A stretch of DNA of 64,000 bases from Desulfovibrio sp. 86 (GTDB taxonomy: Bacteria; Desulfobacterota; Desulfovibrionia; Desulfovibrionales; Desulfovibrionaceae): assembly GCF_902702915.1 (NCBI RefSeq), contig NZ_LR738849.1, forward strand, positions 3,116,001 through 3,180,000. The letters are read 5' to 3'. Under the pieces are notes generated by a model. That model did no database searches and had not been told where the DNA came from. It saw only the letters and a list, made by a program, of their open reading frames with translations. Both the position numbers and the translations under genes were made by a program. Every line of letters starts with the position of its first letter. The first letter of the stretch is position 1. Shown here one piece after another: positions 26,447 to 35,043 of the stretch.

Positions 26447-27722
26447 CCAGCCCTTATGGGCGCTTGTGGACTGCAACAATTTCTATGCCTCATGCGAAAA
26501 ATTGTTCCGTCCCGATCTGGCGGCCAGGCCGGTGGTGGTTCTTTCCAACAACGACGGTTGTATCGTTGCGCGTTCGGCTGAGGCCAAGGCTCTGGGTATT
26601 CCCATGGGCGAACCGGAGTTCAAGGCCCGGCCGCTGCTTCTGCGGCATAAGGTGGAGGTTTTTTCTTCCAACTATGCCTTGTACGGAGATATTTCGGCCC
26701 GTGTCATGGCCACGCTCGAGCAGCTTTGCCCCCATGTGGAGCAGTATTCCATTGACGAGGCTTTTGTGCGCCTTGAAGGGCCCATGGCCGCCAATGCCGG
26801 CGACATTGCCGAACATCTGCGGCAGACGGTGCGCCAATGGACGGGCATGACGGTGTCCGTGGGGGTCGCGCCCACGCGGACGTTGGCCAAGGTCGCCAAC
26901 CATCTGGCAAAAAAATCTTCTGGCGTCTATGTATGGAATTCCGCTTTGCCCGATGCTGCAGCGGTCTTGCGCGCTTTTCCCGTGCGCGAGGTGTGGGGTA
27001 TCGGCTGGCGGCAGAGCAAAAAACTGCTTGAAATTGGCGTGACGTCGGCATGGGGGCTGCGGGAGGCCAATGATGTGTGGCTGCGCAAGTTTTTAACCAT
27101 TTCCGGCTGGAAAACGGCCATGGAGCTGCGGGAGATCCCGTGCATCAACGAGGAAGACGGCCCGGTTCCACGCCGCACCCTGGTGTCGTCCCGTTCTTTT
27201 GGCGAAAAGGTGTATGACCTGGCTTCTCTAGAGCAGGCCGTGGGTACCTTTACGGTTCGGGCTGCCGAGCGTTTGCGCCGTCAGGAGCTTGTGGCGGGCG
27301 GCATTGCTGTGCATATACGCACCTCCCGGCACGGTAGCCGACCGGCCTTCGATGCAACGGCGCAGCAGCCCTTTTTCCCGCCGACGGCAGATACGTTCGT
27401 CATGCTGCAAGCCGCCAGAAAAACACTGGACGCCATATACAAAAAGGGACCCGCGTATGCCAAGGCTGGCATCATGCTTTATGATCTGTGCCCCGTGGAC
27501 TGCCAGCAGGGCAACCTGCTGGCTGAGGCGACATCGGACAAGGATGCGCATAGTGACGCCCTGATGTCGGCCCTGGACGCCATTAACGGCAAATTCGGCA
27601 AGGGATCTGTCCGGTTTGGCGCTGAAGGCCCCAAAGAAGCCAAATGGCATTTGCGGTGCAAGAACTGCTCACCGTCTGTGACGACCAACTGGAAGGAACT
27701 GGCAACGGCTTTTTGCCGTTAA
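26427..27722 (+). CDS. umuC: UmuC-like Y-family DNA polymerase V catalytic subunit
   Basis: 431 residues, usual UmuC length. LVDCNNFYASCEKLFRPDL near 13-31 (first catalytic Asp), NNDGCIVARS, YSIDEAFVRL with Asp-Glu of the active site, and VGVAPTRTLAKVANHLAKK; the C-terminal little-finger and UmuC-specific tail (DUF4113-like) are present. Carries out error-prone lesion bypass with UmuD'. Its start lies inside umuD, so the pair is coupled. Confidence 0.95.
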   Translation: MWSTNCNQPLWALVDCNNFYASCEKLFRPDLAARPVVVLSNNDGCIVARSAEAKALGIPMGEPEFKARPLLLRHKVEVFSSNYALYGDISARVMATLEQLCPHVEQYSIDEAFVRLEGPMAANAGDIAEHLRQTVRQWTGMTVSVGVAPTRTLAKVANHLAKKSSGVYVWNSALPDAAAVLRAFPVREVWGIGWRQSKKLLEIGVTSAWGLREANDVWLRKFLTISGWKTAMELREIPCINEEDGPVPRRTLVSSRSFGEKVYDLASLEQAVGTFTVRAAERLRRQELVAGGIAVHIRTSRHGSRPAFDATAQQPFFPPTADTFVMLQAARKTLDAIYKKGPAYAKAGIMLYDLCPVDCQQGNLLAEATSDKDAHSDALMSALDAINGKFGKGSVRFGAEGPKEAKWHLRCKNCSPSVTTNWKELATAFCR

Positions 27723-27780
27723 CATGTGCGGTTGCAGCCAGGATGCCTTATCAGGGCGACGTCGTTTACAAATGCTTTGC

Positions 27781-27817
27781 GGGGGAGGGACCCTTTTGCA
27801 AAAGGGTCGCCTCCCCC
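27781..27817 (+). terminator. Strong stem-loop downstream of umuC
   Basis: GGGGGAGG plus GACCCTTTT pair with AAAAGGGTC and CCTCCCCC, leaving one unpaired G (27809). About 17 bp of stem. No T-tract, so it may be an intergenic repeat used as a terminator rather than a canonical one. Confidence 0.5.
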
Positions 27818-27827
27818 ACGCCCCCTC

Positions 27828-27973
27828 GACAGTGTCATCACGAGCGCCTTTCCAGTTATCTCTGCGTCGAACTTCGCCTTTTATTCCGGTCGAGTACCAT
27901 CAGAGTACACTCCCTGCATAAAAGGCTTATTCTCCTTGATATGACTGGAAATTCATCTTGCGACGACACTGTC
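27828..27973. mobile_element. Possible miniature inverted-repeat element
   Basis: Ends GACAGTGTC (27828-27836) and GACACTGTC (27965-27973) are perfect inverted repeats. A second matched block lies inside (TTTCCAGTTATCTC against GATATGACTGGAAA), giving about 35-bp imperfect terminal inverted repeats around a noncoding centre. No transposase; a target-site duplication was not evident. Confidence 0.4.
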
Positions 27974-28077
27974 TAAAATCTTATCATACTTTGCTATAAC
28001 CAGGGCTGCGTGCAGACGTTCTCTGGGCAGGCCAACGCGGTTTGTCCGTGTGGGTAAATGTCGTAATGGACGTGGCG

Positions 28078-28109
28078 TAAACGTTGAGAATCTACATTCT
28101 CAACGTTTA
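28078..28109 (+). terminator. Perfect 14-bp hairpin with T-rich tail
   Basis: TAAACGTTGAGAAT pairs exactly with ATTCTCAACGTTTA around CTAC, followed by TTTTCTCT. Low GC, but its form fits a terminator in the convergent umuC/recJ gap. Confidence 0.5.
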
Positions 28110-28290
28110 TTTTCTCTGACATGTGCGTGCTGAAGTTCAGGGGGCGGCATTTCTGTGCTGATTATTGCATGATGTTGCAGGCATGCCACGATCCCTGACG
28201 TGTGCTGTCGCCTTTGCTGTAAAGAAAGAAAAGCCGCCCTGTGGTGGGCGGCAAAAGATATGAGAGCGCCAGCGGTTCATGAACGCGCTG

Positions 28291-30024
28291 TCATGCTGGC
28301 TGCCAGTCCTTGATGCCCACATCCACCGATGTGATGCCGTTATACGTATCAAGGCGGGGGGTATAGGCCACGCGAATGCGCTTGCCCGCGATGCCCGGCG
28401 GCAGGGCCTGCCCCATGCGCCACGCCTTGGCCGTGAGTATAAGCCCGCTGTGTTCGTCCTGAAGGCGCAGGCGCACATGTTCGCCGCCCCGGCCCAGGGG
28501 GGAGCGATCCTTGACCAGCAAGGGCGGCGAGGCGAAGACTGGCTCGGCGTTGCCGGGGCCAAAGGGCTGCAGCATTTCAAGTTCTTTGAGGAACAGCTGA
28601 TCGCTGGCCTGGGCAAAATCCAGCTGGCATTCCAGCGTCAGGCTCGGACTCAGCGGGCTTGTGCCAAGGTTTTGAGCCACCACAGCCTCAAACGCATTAC
28701 GGAAGCGGCCAAGGTTTTCCGGCAACAGGCGCACGCCCGCCGCCAGCCTGTGTCCGCCAAATCCCAGAAGGGTCTCGGCGGTTAGGTTCAGCCCGGCATG
28801 CAGATCAAATTCCCGCACCGAGCGCCCTGAACCTTTGAGGCTGCCCTGATCGTGACAGAGTATGATGGTGGGCCTGTAAAATTCTTCCACAATGCGCGAG
28901 GCCACAATGCCCACGATACCGGGATGCCAGTCCTGACCATACAGTACAAGGCTGGCCAAAGGTTCGCGTGAAAGCATGTCCAGAGCCTGAATTCGGGCCT
29001 CATTATGGATTTCGCTTTCCGCGGTCTTGCGTTCCGTGTTGAGGGCGTCAAGCTGCTGGGCCAGCGGCAGGGCTGACGAAAAATCTTTTTGCCGCAAAAG
29101 GCGCAGGGCCAGCTCGCCGCTGCCTATGCGACCGGCGGCATTTATGCGGGGCACAAGCTGAAAGCTCACCTGGCCGCTGGTAAGCCTGGTTTTGGCATCC
29201 ATGCCGCTGGCGACCTTGAGGGCGGCAATGCCCGGCCGCGCGGCCATAGCCAGATGCGCGAGGCCAGCGTGCACCAGAATGCGGTTTTCGCCCGTCAGCG
29301 GCATAACGTCGGCCAGGGTTCCCATCGCCACAAGGTCAAGGCATTGATCCATTTTATGGCGTCGGCCCGTGTGCGGAGCGAGTGCCGCGTTGACGGCCCC
29401 CATAAGGTAGAAGGCCACGCCCACTCCGGCCAGATGCGGGCAGGGCAGGGCGTCGGCAGGGCAGATCCGGGGATTGCAGATGGCGTGGGCCGGGGGCAGT
29501 TGGTCCTGGGGCAGATGGTGGTCTGAAACCACAACAGTCATGCCCAGTTGACGGGCGCGCTGTACGGCTTCGGTATCGGCAATGCCGCAATCCACGGTGA
29601 GCAGTATGCCGCAGCCCTGTTGCGCCAGAGCTTCCACCTGGGCGATATTGAGGCCATAGCCTTCACTGCGGCGGTCAGGAATATGCCAGCACGCTTCAAG
29701 GCCATGACTTTCCAGCACATCCAGCACCAGGGTCGCGGCAGTGATGCCGTCAACGTCATAGTCGCCCCAGACCACCAGTTTTTTGCCCGCCAGCAGTTCG
29801 TGCGCCAGCAATTGGGCAGCCTCGGGAATCTGGGGCCACTTGTGCGGCGGCGTCAGCGAACCAGGGCGCGCGTCGAGAAAGGCATTGATGGCCTGCTTGT
29901 GGGTAAAACCCCGACGCCAAAGGATTTCCAGCAGCAGGGGCGAAATGGAAAGGTCTTCAGCCCACGCTGAAGGCGGGGAATCGGAAACGCCTTCTGGAAG
30001 CGTACGGAAAAGCCAGTTTTTCAC
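28291..30024 (-). CDS. recJ: Single-stranded-DNA-specific exonuclease RecJ
   Basis: 577 residues, normal length. DHH phosphoesterase motifs: [11 protein letters not shown] at 87-97, VDCGIAD at 144-150, SDHH at 167-170; DHHA1 and the C-terminal OB domain follow ([20 protein letters not shown]). 5'-3' exonuclease in recombinational and mismatch repair. Last gene of the minus-strand yicC-to-recJ unit, 26 bp after the TPR gene. Confidence 0.95.
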   Translation of the reverse strand: MKNWLFRTLPEGVSDSPPSAWAEDLSISPLLLEILWRRGFTHKQAINAFLDARPGSLTPPHKWPQIPEAAQLLAHELLAGKKLVVWGDYDVDGITAATLVLDVLESHGLEACWHIPDRRSEGYGLNIAQVEALAQQGCGILLTVDCGIADTEAVQRARQLGMTVVVSDHHLPQDQLPPAHAICNPRICPADALPCPHLAGVGVAFYLMGAVNAALAPHTGRRHKMDQCLDLVAMGTLADVMPLTGENRILVHAGLAHLAMAARPGIAALKVASGMDAKTRLTSGQVSFQLVPRINAAGRIGSGELALRLLRQKDFSSALPLAQQLDALNTERKTAESEIHNEARIQALDMLSREPLASLVLYGQDWHPGIVGIVASRIVEEFYRPTIILCHDQGSLKGSGRSVREFDLHAGLNLTAETLLGFGGHRLAAGVRLLPENLGRFRNAFEAVVAQNLGTSPLSPSLTLECQLDFAQASDQLFLKELEMLQPFGPGNAEPVFASPPLLVKDRSPLGRGGEHVRLRLQDEHSGLILTAKAWRMGQALPPGIAGKRIRVAYTPRLDTYNGITSVDVGIKDWQPA

Positions 30025-30050
30025 AGAACCTCAGAGGCCGCAGGCCGGTT

Positions 30051-30914
30051 TCAGGATGCGGCGTTCGCGCTTTTGGCCGCAGCCTGCAAGGCGGAACGGA
30101 CGCCGTCTATCCTGTCGGCAGGAACAAGTTTATTTTGTATGAGCCACGCAAGAAATTTGAGCGAAGTTTCATGTCGTGGAGAAATTTCAAGCGCCTTGAG
30201 CAGGTGATCCACGCATCCGTTGATGTCCTTGGTCTCCAGCAGTACCCGCGCCATGTTCATATGGAGGTTTTCGTCATTCTGGGTAAGTTCCAGCGCGCGT
30301 CTGTAGTATTCAAGCGACTGTTCCAGCATCTTGTTCTTGCGCAGGCTGATGCCGAACTCGTTGAAAAGGTGTTTGTGTTCAGGCTCAAAAGCGCCGTCCA
30401 GCTTTACAAGGCGCTCAAAGATGTCCTGCGCCCTGTCGGCATCTCCACGCTCAAGGTAGGTGAGGCCAATGCCAAAGTTGGCGCGTACGTTGTCCTCATC
30501 AATCTTGAGGGCGCGAGAGTACTCGAATTCGGCCGCAAAATTTTCGCCTTTTTCCCTACGCTCATCACCCTGCTCAATAGCGCGCTGCATTTCCTGCATT
30601 TTGGGATAGACCGAGTTGAGGTAAAACTCCGGTTCGGGCGCAAATTTGGCAAGGAGTTCGTCCATGGTGATTTTGCGCTTGGGGCCGCTGGGCACGTAAT
30701 TGGTGTTGAGCGGCTGGCACTCGATGACTTTGCCGTGCTGCTCAATGAACCAGAAGCTTTTTTGTACTGTTTTGCGGGTCGTGGTGCCAGTGCCTACCCG
30801 GCGGACTTCCTGCGTGGAGAACACGCCGCGCACATCGGTTTTATGCTCCGCCGCATGGCCCGCACCCGAAGAGGGTGACGCCTGTGTATTCTTTGTAGTT
30901 TCCTGGCCAGACAT
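30051..30914 (-). CDS. Tetratricopeptide-repeat protein of unknown function
   Basis: 287 residues from ATG 30914 (GGGGA upstream). No signal peptide. The first 60 residues are polar, then SFWFIEQHGKVIECQPLN, then about four TPR-like units from residue ~115 (AAEFEYSRALKIDEDNVRANFGIGL begins one, LEQSLEYYRRALELTQNDEN another). The segment WFIEQ...VIECQPLN appears specific to a group I cannot name. It lies between pyrF and recJ and is likely a cytoplasmic scaffold; no specific role can be assigned. Confidence 0.8.
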   Translation of the reverse strand: MSGQETTKNTQASPSSGAGHAAEHKTDVRGVFSTQEVRRVGTGTTTRKTVQKSFWFIEQHGKVIECQPLNTNYVPSGPKRKITMDELLAKFAPEPEFYLNSVYPKMQEMQRAIEQGDERREKGENFAAEFEYSRALKIDEDNVRANFGIGLTYLERGDADRAQDIFERLVKLDGAFEPEHKHLFNEFGISLRKNKMLEQSLEYYRRALELTQNDENLHMNMARVLLETKDINGCVDHLLKALEISPRHETSLKFLAWLIQNKLVPADRIDGVRSALQAAAKSANAAS

Positions 30915-30928
30915 CTGAATCCCCGTTG

Positions 30929-31636
30929 CTATGTGGCAGACGTCATGTCTGCCAGAATCTGCTCCGCTGCCGCGCGCGGGTCTGAAGCGGCGATGATGGG
31001 CCTGCCCACCACCAGATAGTCCGCCCCTGCCGCCACGGCCTGGGCCGGAGTCATGGTGCGGCGCTGATCGTCCGCCGCAGAGCCGGACGGGCGGATACCG
31101 GGGCACAGGCAGCTGAAGCCGGGGCAGGCTGCCTTGATGCCGGCAACCTCGTGCCCGGAGCAGACCACGCCGTCCAGTCCCCATCCCTGTGCGCCCCTGG
31201 CAAGGGCAAGGGCGAAGTCGGACGTATTTTCACGTATGCCCGGCATTTCACCCTGGGCAAAGCTTGTCAGCACCGTGACGCCAAAGAGCAGGGGTTTTTT
31301 TCCGTCTAAGCTGGCGACGGCTTCACAGGCAGCGCGGCACATGCGTTCGCCGCCCTGACAGTGCAGGGTGAGCATGTCCACGCCTACGCCTGCAGCGGAT
31401 TTGACGGCCTGGCCCACAGTGTTGGGGATGTCATAAAATTTAAGGTCCAGAAAGACCTTGTAGCCCATGGCGACCAGCTCCTCAAGAAAGGCAGGGCCGG
31501 CATGGGTGAACATCTCCATGCCTACCTTGCACCAGGGCGCGGTGCCCTTGAGCGTACGGGCCATGGTCAGGGCATCGGCCCTGCGGGGCACGTCCAGGGC
31601 TACCACCAGTTGCGGACTGGAAAGTGTGTTTGTCAT
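30929..31636 (-). CDS. pyrF: Orotidine 5'-phosphate decarboxylase
   Basis: 235 residues from ATG 31636 (upstream in-frame ATGs at 31666 and 31693 give no better ribosome site). VVALDVP at 11-17, Lys37, and the catalytic Asp64-x-Lys66-x-x-Asp69 in FLDLKFYDIPNTV, plus PGIRPSG near the phosphate site. Makes UMP in the last step of de novo pyrimidine synthesis. Sits 14 bp before the TPR gene and after gmk. Confidence 0.94.
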   Translation of the reverse strand: MTNTLSSPQLVVALDVPRRADALTMARTLKGTAPWCKVGMEMFTHAGPAFLEELVAMGYKVFLDLKFYDIPNTVGQAVKSAAGVGVDMLTLHCQGGERMCRAACEAVASLDGKKPLLFGVTVLTSFAQGEMPGIRENTSDFALALARGAQGWGLDGVVCSGHEVAGIKAACPGFSCLCPGIRPSGSAADDQRRTMTPAQAVAAGADYLVVGRPIIAASDPRAAAEQILADMTSAT

Positions 31637-31726
31637 CAGCGCGTTTCCAATGATTTCGCTTTGCATAAAGGCCCGTGCGCACGCCAGTGGCACGGGTTCA
31701 TCCCTGTAACCGCCGCAGTATGCGGC

Positions 31727-32335
31727 TCAGTGGTTCAGCAGGTAGTCCGGCAGGTCGGGATTGCGGCACGGGGCAAGGCCAGCGGCCACAAAAACGGCGC
31801 GCAGGGCGTCGTATGCCGCGTCCAGTTCGTCGTTGACCACCAGGGCATCATACCAGCGGGATTCACGAATTTCTTGCCGTGCATTGGTCAGGCGCCGTTC
31901 GATGGTGCCCTCATCGTCCAGCCCCCGGCTGCGCAGGCGGCGTTCCAGCTCTTCCATGCTGGGGGGGAGGATGAACACGAAAACCGCTTCGGCCAGGGAG
32001 AGCTTCATCTGGGCCGCGCCCTGCACGTCAATGTCAAAAAGCACGTCCTGGCCGTTTTGCAGGCTGTTTTTCACTGGCGCGAGGGGCGTGCCGTAAAGGT
32101 TGCCATGCACTTCGGCCCATTCGGCAAAATAGCCCTGTGCGCGGCGTAGCTCGAATTCTTCACGGCTGAGAAAGATATAGTCCTTGCCATTCACTTCACC
32201 CTGTCGCGGTTGACGGGTGGTGCACGAAACTGAATAGCCGAATTGGGGAAATTCCTGCATGAGGCGTTGGACCAATGTCGTCTTTCCGGCCCCTGAGGGC
32301 GCGCTTATAACCAGGGCAATGCCTTTTCGGGGCAT
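31727..32335 (-). CDS. gmk: Guanylate kinase
   Basis: 202 residues. Walker A SAPSGAGKTTLVQRL at 11-25, SCTTRQPRQGEVNGKDY in the GMP-binding region, and LFDIDVQGAAQMK. Phosphorylates GMP to GDP. The start at 32335 overlaps the stop of remA by one base, so the two are coupled. The order yicC-remA-gmk is a conserved neighbourhood in many bacteria. Confidence 0.95.
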   Translation of the reverse strand: MPRKGIALVISAPSGAGKTTLVQRLMQEFPQFGYSVSCTTRQPRQGEVNGKDYIFLSREEFELRRAQGYFAEWAEVHGNLYGTPLAPVKNSLQNGQDVLFDIDVQGAAQMKLSLAEAVFVFILPPSMEELERRLRSRGLDDEGTIERRLTNARQEIRESRWYDALVVNDELDAAYDALRAVFVAAGLAPCRNPDLPDYLLNH

Positions 32336-32589
32336 CAGATTCCTTCCTCTTGCGCAAAACGCTGACTGATGGTTTCAGGCTGTATGGACGACAGAATGAC
32401 GTGATTGGAGTCCGTCACCAGGATTGAGCGTGTTTTGCGCCCCTGCGTCGCGTCAATAAGACGCCCCTGAGTTCGTGCGTCTTCACGCAAGCGCTTCATG
32501 GGTGAAGACGCCGGGCTGACAATGCTCACAACCCGGCCAGCCAGAACGTAGTTGCCAAAGCCAATATTGATTAACCGTTCGCGAGACAT
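32335..32589 (-). CDS. remA: RemA-like DUF370 DNA-binding protein
   Basis: 84 residues, whole-length match to the DUF370/RemA family: [26 protein letters not shown], then [20 protein letters not shown]. In Bacillus RemA is a matrix-gene activator that forms DNA-wrapping rings; the role in Desulfovibrio is not known to me. Between yicC (3-bp gap) and gmk (1-bp overlap). Confidence 0.9.
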   Translation of the reverse strand: MSRERLINIGFGNYVLAGRVVSIVSPASSPMKRLREDARTQGRLIDATQGRKTRSILVTDSNHVILSSIQPETISQRFAQEEGI

Positions 32590-32592
32590 GGC

Positions 32593-33474
32593 TTATTCCA
32601 GGTTTTGAACCTGTTCGCGGCATTTTTCCAATTCATTTTTAAAGTCCACCACAAGGCGCGAAAGCTGCACGTCAGGCAGTTTGTTGCCGCAGGTGTTTAT
32701 TTCGCGGAAGCATTCCTGGAGCGTAAAGTCCAGGCGTCGCCCTGCGTCACCGGCAGACTGCAAAAGATCGTGCAGGCGCTCCAGGTGGGTTGTAAGGCGT
32801 GTAAGTTCTTCACTTACGTCCAGACGGTCGGCAACAACCACAATTTCTTGCAGAAAGCGGTTTTCTTCAAGCTCCTGGCCGTGTTGGGCCAGAGCCTCGC
32901 CGAGGCGCTCGTGCAGGATGGCGGCGCGTTCTTCCTTGATGGCCGGGGCGCGTTCAGCAATAAGGCCTGTCCATTCTTCCATGCGCAGGATACGAGAATG
33001 CATGTCGGTGGCCAGGGCGCGCCCTTCAGTGGCGCGGGCCTCGTTCCAGTCTTCCAGGGCGAGCGCCAGGCCTTCTTCAAGGTTGGTGGTCAGCTCTTCA
33101 TCCATTTCTTCGCCATTGTCGCCCCACAGAGAAGATATCTGCATGAGGGCGTTGTAGTCAGGCGTAAAATTTTCGTTCCGGGCCTGGGCAAGGTCATGCA
33201 GGCTGTCCAGAATGGCGTTGGCCTGGCTGGCGTCAAAGCGCACGGCAGGGGCGTCGCCGGGGGCGTACTGCAGTATGAGGCTGATGTCCACCCGACCGCG
33301 CGAGGCAAAGCGCCGGACGACCTTTTCAAGGCGTGGTTCAAGACTGCGCACAGCAAGGGGAAGACGCCACTTGAGGTCAAGATGGCGGCTGTTGACGCTT
33401 TTGATTTCCCATTGCTGGATCGTGTGGGTATTTTCAACAAGGCAGCGGCCAAAGCCGGTCATGCTGCGTAGCAT
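32593..33474 (-). CDS. yicC: YicC/YloC-family endoribonuclease
   Basis: 293 residues from ATG 33474, picked for GGAAGGAACC just upstream. Family N-terminus LRSMTGFGR, then EIKSVNSRHLDLKWRLP, and the C-terminal LDFTLQECFREINTCGNKL, which contains the conserved QE/N-T motif. YicC proteins are reported RNA endonucleases. First gene of the operon that continues through remA, gmk, pyrF, TPR gene and recJ. Confidence 0.9.
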   Translation of the reverse strand: MLRSMTGFGRCLVENTHTIQQWEIKSVNSRHLDLKWRLPLAVRSLEPRLEKVVRRFASRGRVDISLILQYAPGDAPAVRFDASQANAILDSLHDLAQARNENFTPDYNALMQISSLWGDNGEEMDEELTTNLEEGLALALEDWNEARATEGRALATDMHSRILRMEEWTGLIAERAPAIKEERAAILHERLGEALAQHGQELEENRFLQEIVVVADRLDVSEELTRLTTHLERLHDLLQSAGDAGRRLDFTLQECFREINTCGNKLPDVQLSRLVVDFKNELEKCREQVQNLE

Positions 33475-33606
33475 AGGTTCCTTCCCGTTTAAGAGTATCT
33501 TCACGAGTGTAGAGCAAGCCCCTTACGAATGCAAGAAAGCCCTTGTCGCGGGGAGCGCAAGGGCTGAAATATTTGAGGTAATCGGTTGAAATAGCCAGCC
33601 AGACCG

Positions 33607-33870
33607 TCAGGAAAGGCCGCCTCCCGTTCCGCCGCTTGTTCCGCAGCCGCCGGAAGGGCAGCCGCCTGCGGCACATGGGGGAGGGGTCTTGCTCATGGGG
33701 CGCACCGGGCCGGGCTTGAAGGGAAAAGCGCCGGTCTTGAGCGGGCTTGGAACGCTCATTTGCCTTTGGGTGGCTGCACCGCACTTGGGGCAGACGGGGG
33801 CTTCATCGCCAAAAACCAGATCTTCAAATACATTGCCGCAACCAGTGCAGGTAAAGTCAAACATGGGCAT
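33607..33870 (-). CDS. FmdB-family zinc-ribbon protein
   Basis: 87 residues from ATG 33870 with CAGGAGATT upstream. Cys8/Cys11 and Cys27/Cys30 (CTGC, CPKC) form the zinc ribbon typical of FmdB-type regulators (MPMFDFTCTGCGNVFE). The tail is Gly/Ser/Cys-rich (CAAGGCPSGGCGTSGG) and may bind metal. Function unknown. It ends about 130 bp from yicC and is divergent from the DJ-1 gene. Confidence 0.85.
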   Translation of the reverse strand: MPMFDFTCTGCGNVFEDLVFGDEAPVCPKCGAATQRQMSVPSPLKTGAFPFKPGPVRPMSKTPPPCAAGGCPSGGCGTSGGTGGGLS

Positions 33871-34169
33871 ACTGAATCTCCTGAAATGCGCTGCTATGCA
33901 GGATTTGTGGCGGTCTGCCAGCATCGGTGCGGTTCTGCCGCAGATGCGGAGTGCGCCGTCTGGTGAACGTGGCAACCGTGGCAAATGGGCCACCCGCGCC
34001 AACCGGACCAAACGGGGCAACAGGGTGATGTGCGTCTGGGGGCTTGCCCACAGGCTATCTCTGCTTATATAAACACATATACGCTTAACGCAAGGGCGGC
34101 ATCATGCCGTCCGGCAAGCGCAAACCGGCCCCCGGCTGCTAACCGGCCCGGAGCCGTAGGAGGATGATT

Positions 34170-34751
34170 ATGAAAAAAATTCTGGTACTGGCCGGTGATT
34201 ATGTTGAAGACTACGAAGTAATGGTGCCTTTCCAGATGCTGCTTATGCTGGGTTATGACGTGCATGCCGTCTGCCCCGGCAAAAAACCCGGTGATGTCGT
34301 GCGGACCGCCATACACGATTTTGAGGGTGATCAGACATATTCTGAAAAACGCGGCCATAATTTTTCCATCAACCATGATTTTGACAAGGTGAATACCGCC
34401 GATTACGTGGGGCTGGTCATTCCCGGCGGGCGCGCGCCCGAATATCTGCGTCTGAATCCGCGTATTCTTGAAATTGTGCGCGAGTTTGACGCTGCTAAAA
34501 AGCCCATTGCCGCAGTGTGCCACGGCCCGCAGATACTGGTTTCTGCCGGGGTGTTGAAAAACCGCACCTGCACGGCGTACCCCGCCGTGAAACCCGATGT
34601 GGTGGACGCTGGCGCCATGTGGGGCGAGCTTAACGAAACCCTCACCAATGCGGTTGTGGATGGCCATATCGTCACCGCTCCGGCCTGGCCCGCCCATCCC
34701 GCCTGGATTGCGGCTTTTGCCAAGCTGCTTGGCGCCAAGATCTCTATCTAA
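34170..34751 (+). CDS. DJ-1/PfpI-family protein (glyoxalase III or protease-like)
   Basis: 193 residues from ATG 34170, chosen because TAGGAGG (34157-34163) lies 6 bp upstream; an ATG at 34164 abuts it. Nucleophile Cys117 followed by His118 in AAVCHGPQ, acidic partner Glu14 in DYVEDYE, and [12 protein letters not shown]. The family includes PfpI proteases, deglycases and glyoxalases; the sequence does not decide between them. Alone, followed by a hairpin. Confidence 0.9.
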   Translation: MKKILVLAGDYVEDYEVMVPFQMLLMLGYDVHAVCPGKKPGDVVRTAIHDFEGDQTYSEKRGHNFSINHDFDKVNTADYVGLVIPGGRAPEYLRLNPRILEIVREFDAAKKPIAAVCHGPQILVSAGVLKNRTCTAYPAVKPDVVDAGAMWGELNETLTNAVVDGHIVTAPAWPAHPAWIAAFAKLLGAKISI

Positions 34752-34807
34752 CTATCTTCGCTGACGGCATAATCAGATCATAGTCTTTGCGGTTGACGGC
34801 CCATAAA

Positions 34808-34842
34808 GCAAGCGCCCCGTGAGTCTGTCACAGGGCGCTTGC
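34808..34842 (+). terminator. Hairpin after the DJ-1 gene
   Basis: GCAAGCGCCC (34808-34817) pairs with GGGCGCTTGC (34833-34842), with a further GTGA/TCAC pairing inside. No T-tract. Confidence 0.5.
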
Positions 34843-35043
34843 TGGTCTGCAACAGGCTGACATAAAGTTTTTATGATAGTTTTTTCCGGGGCCGTGTGTC
34901 GGCCCTTCTAAAGCGCCAGAACCTTAGTGTCAGAATCTTTGACCGCCCGGATGGGATTTTGTTGCACAGTCGGCGGCAAGGCGAAACAAGAGTGAAGCGT
35001 CCCTGCTCCGGCGCATCACCGCCACGTGAAATTGGGAGACGTC

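Larger units (their letters stand above)
27723..28290. other. Gene-free region with three inverted-repeat structures
   Basis: 568 bp between the convergent umuC and recJ. It holds a GC-rich stem-loop (27781-27817), a 146-bp element with inverted ends (27828-27973) and a perfect 14-bp hairpin (28078-28109). No supported gene. Confidence 0.6.
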
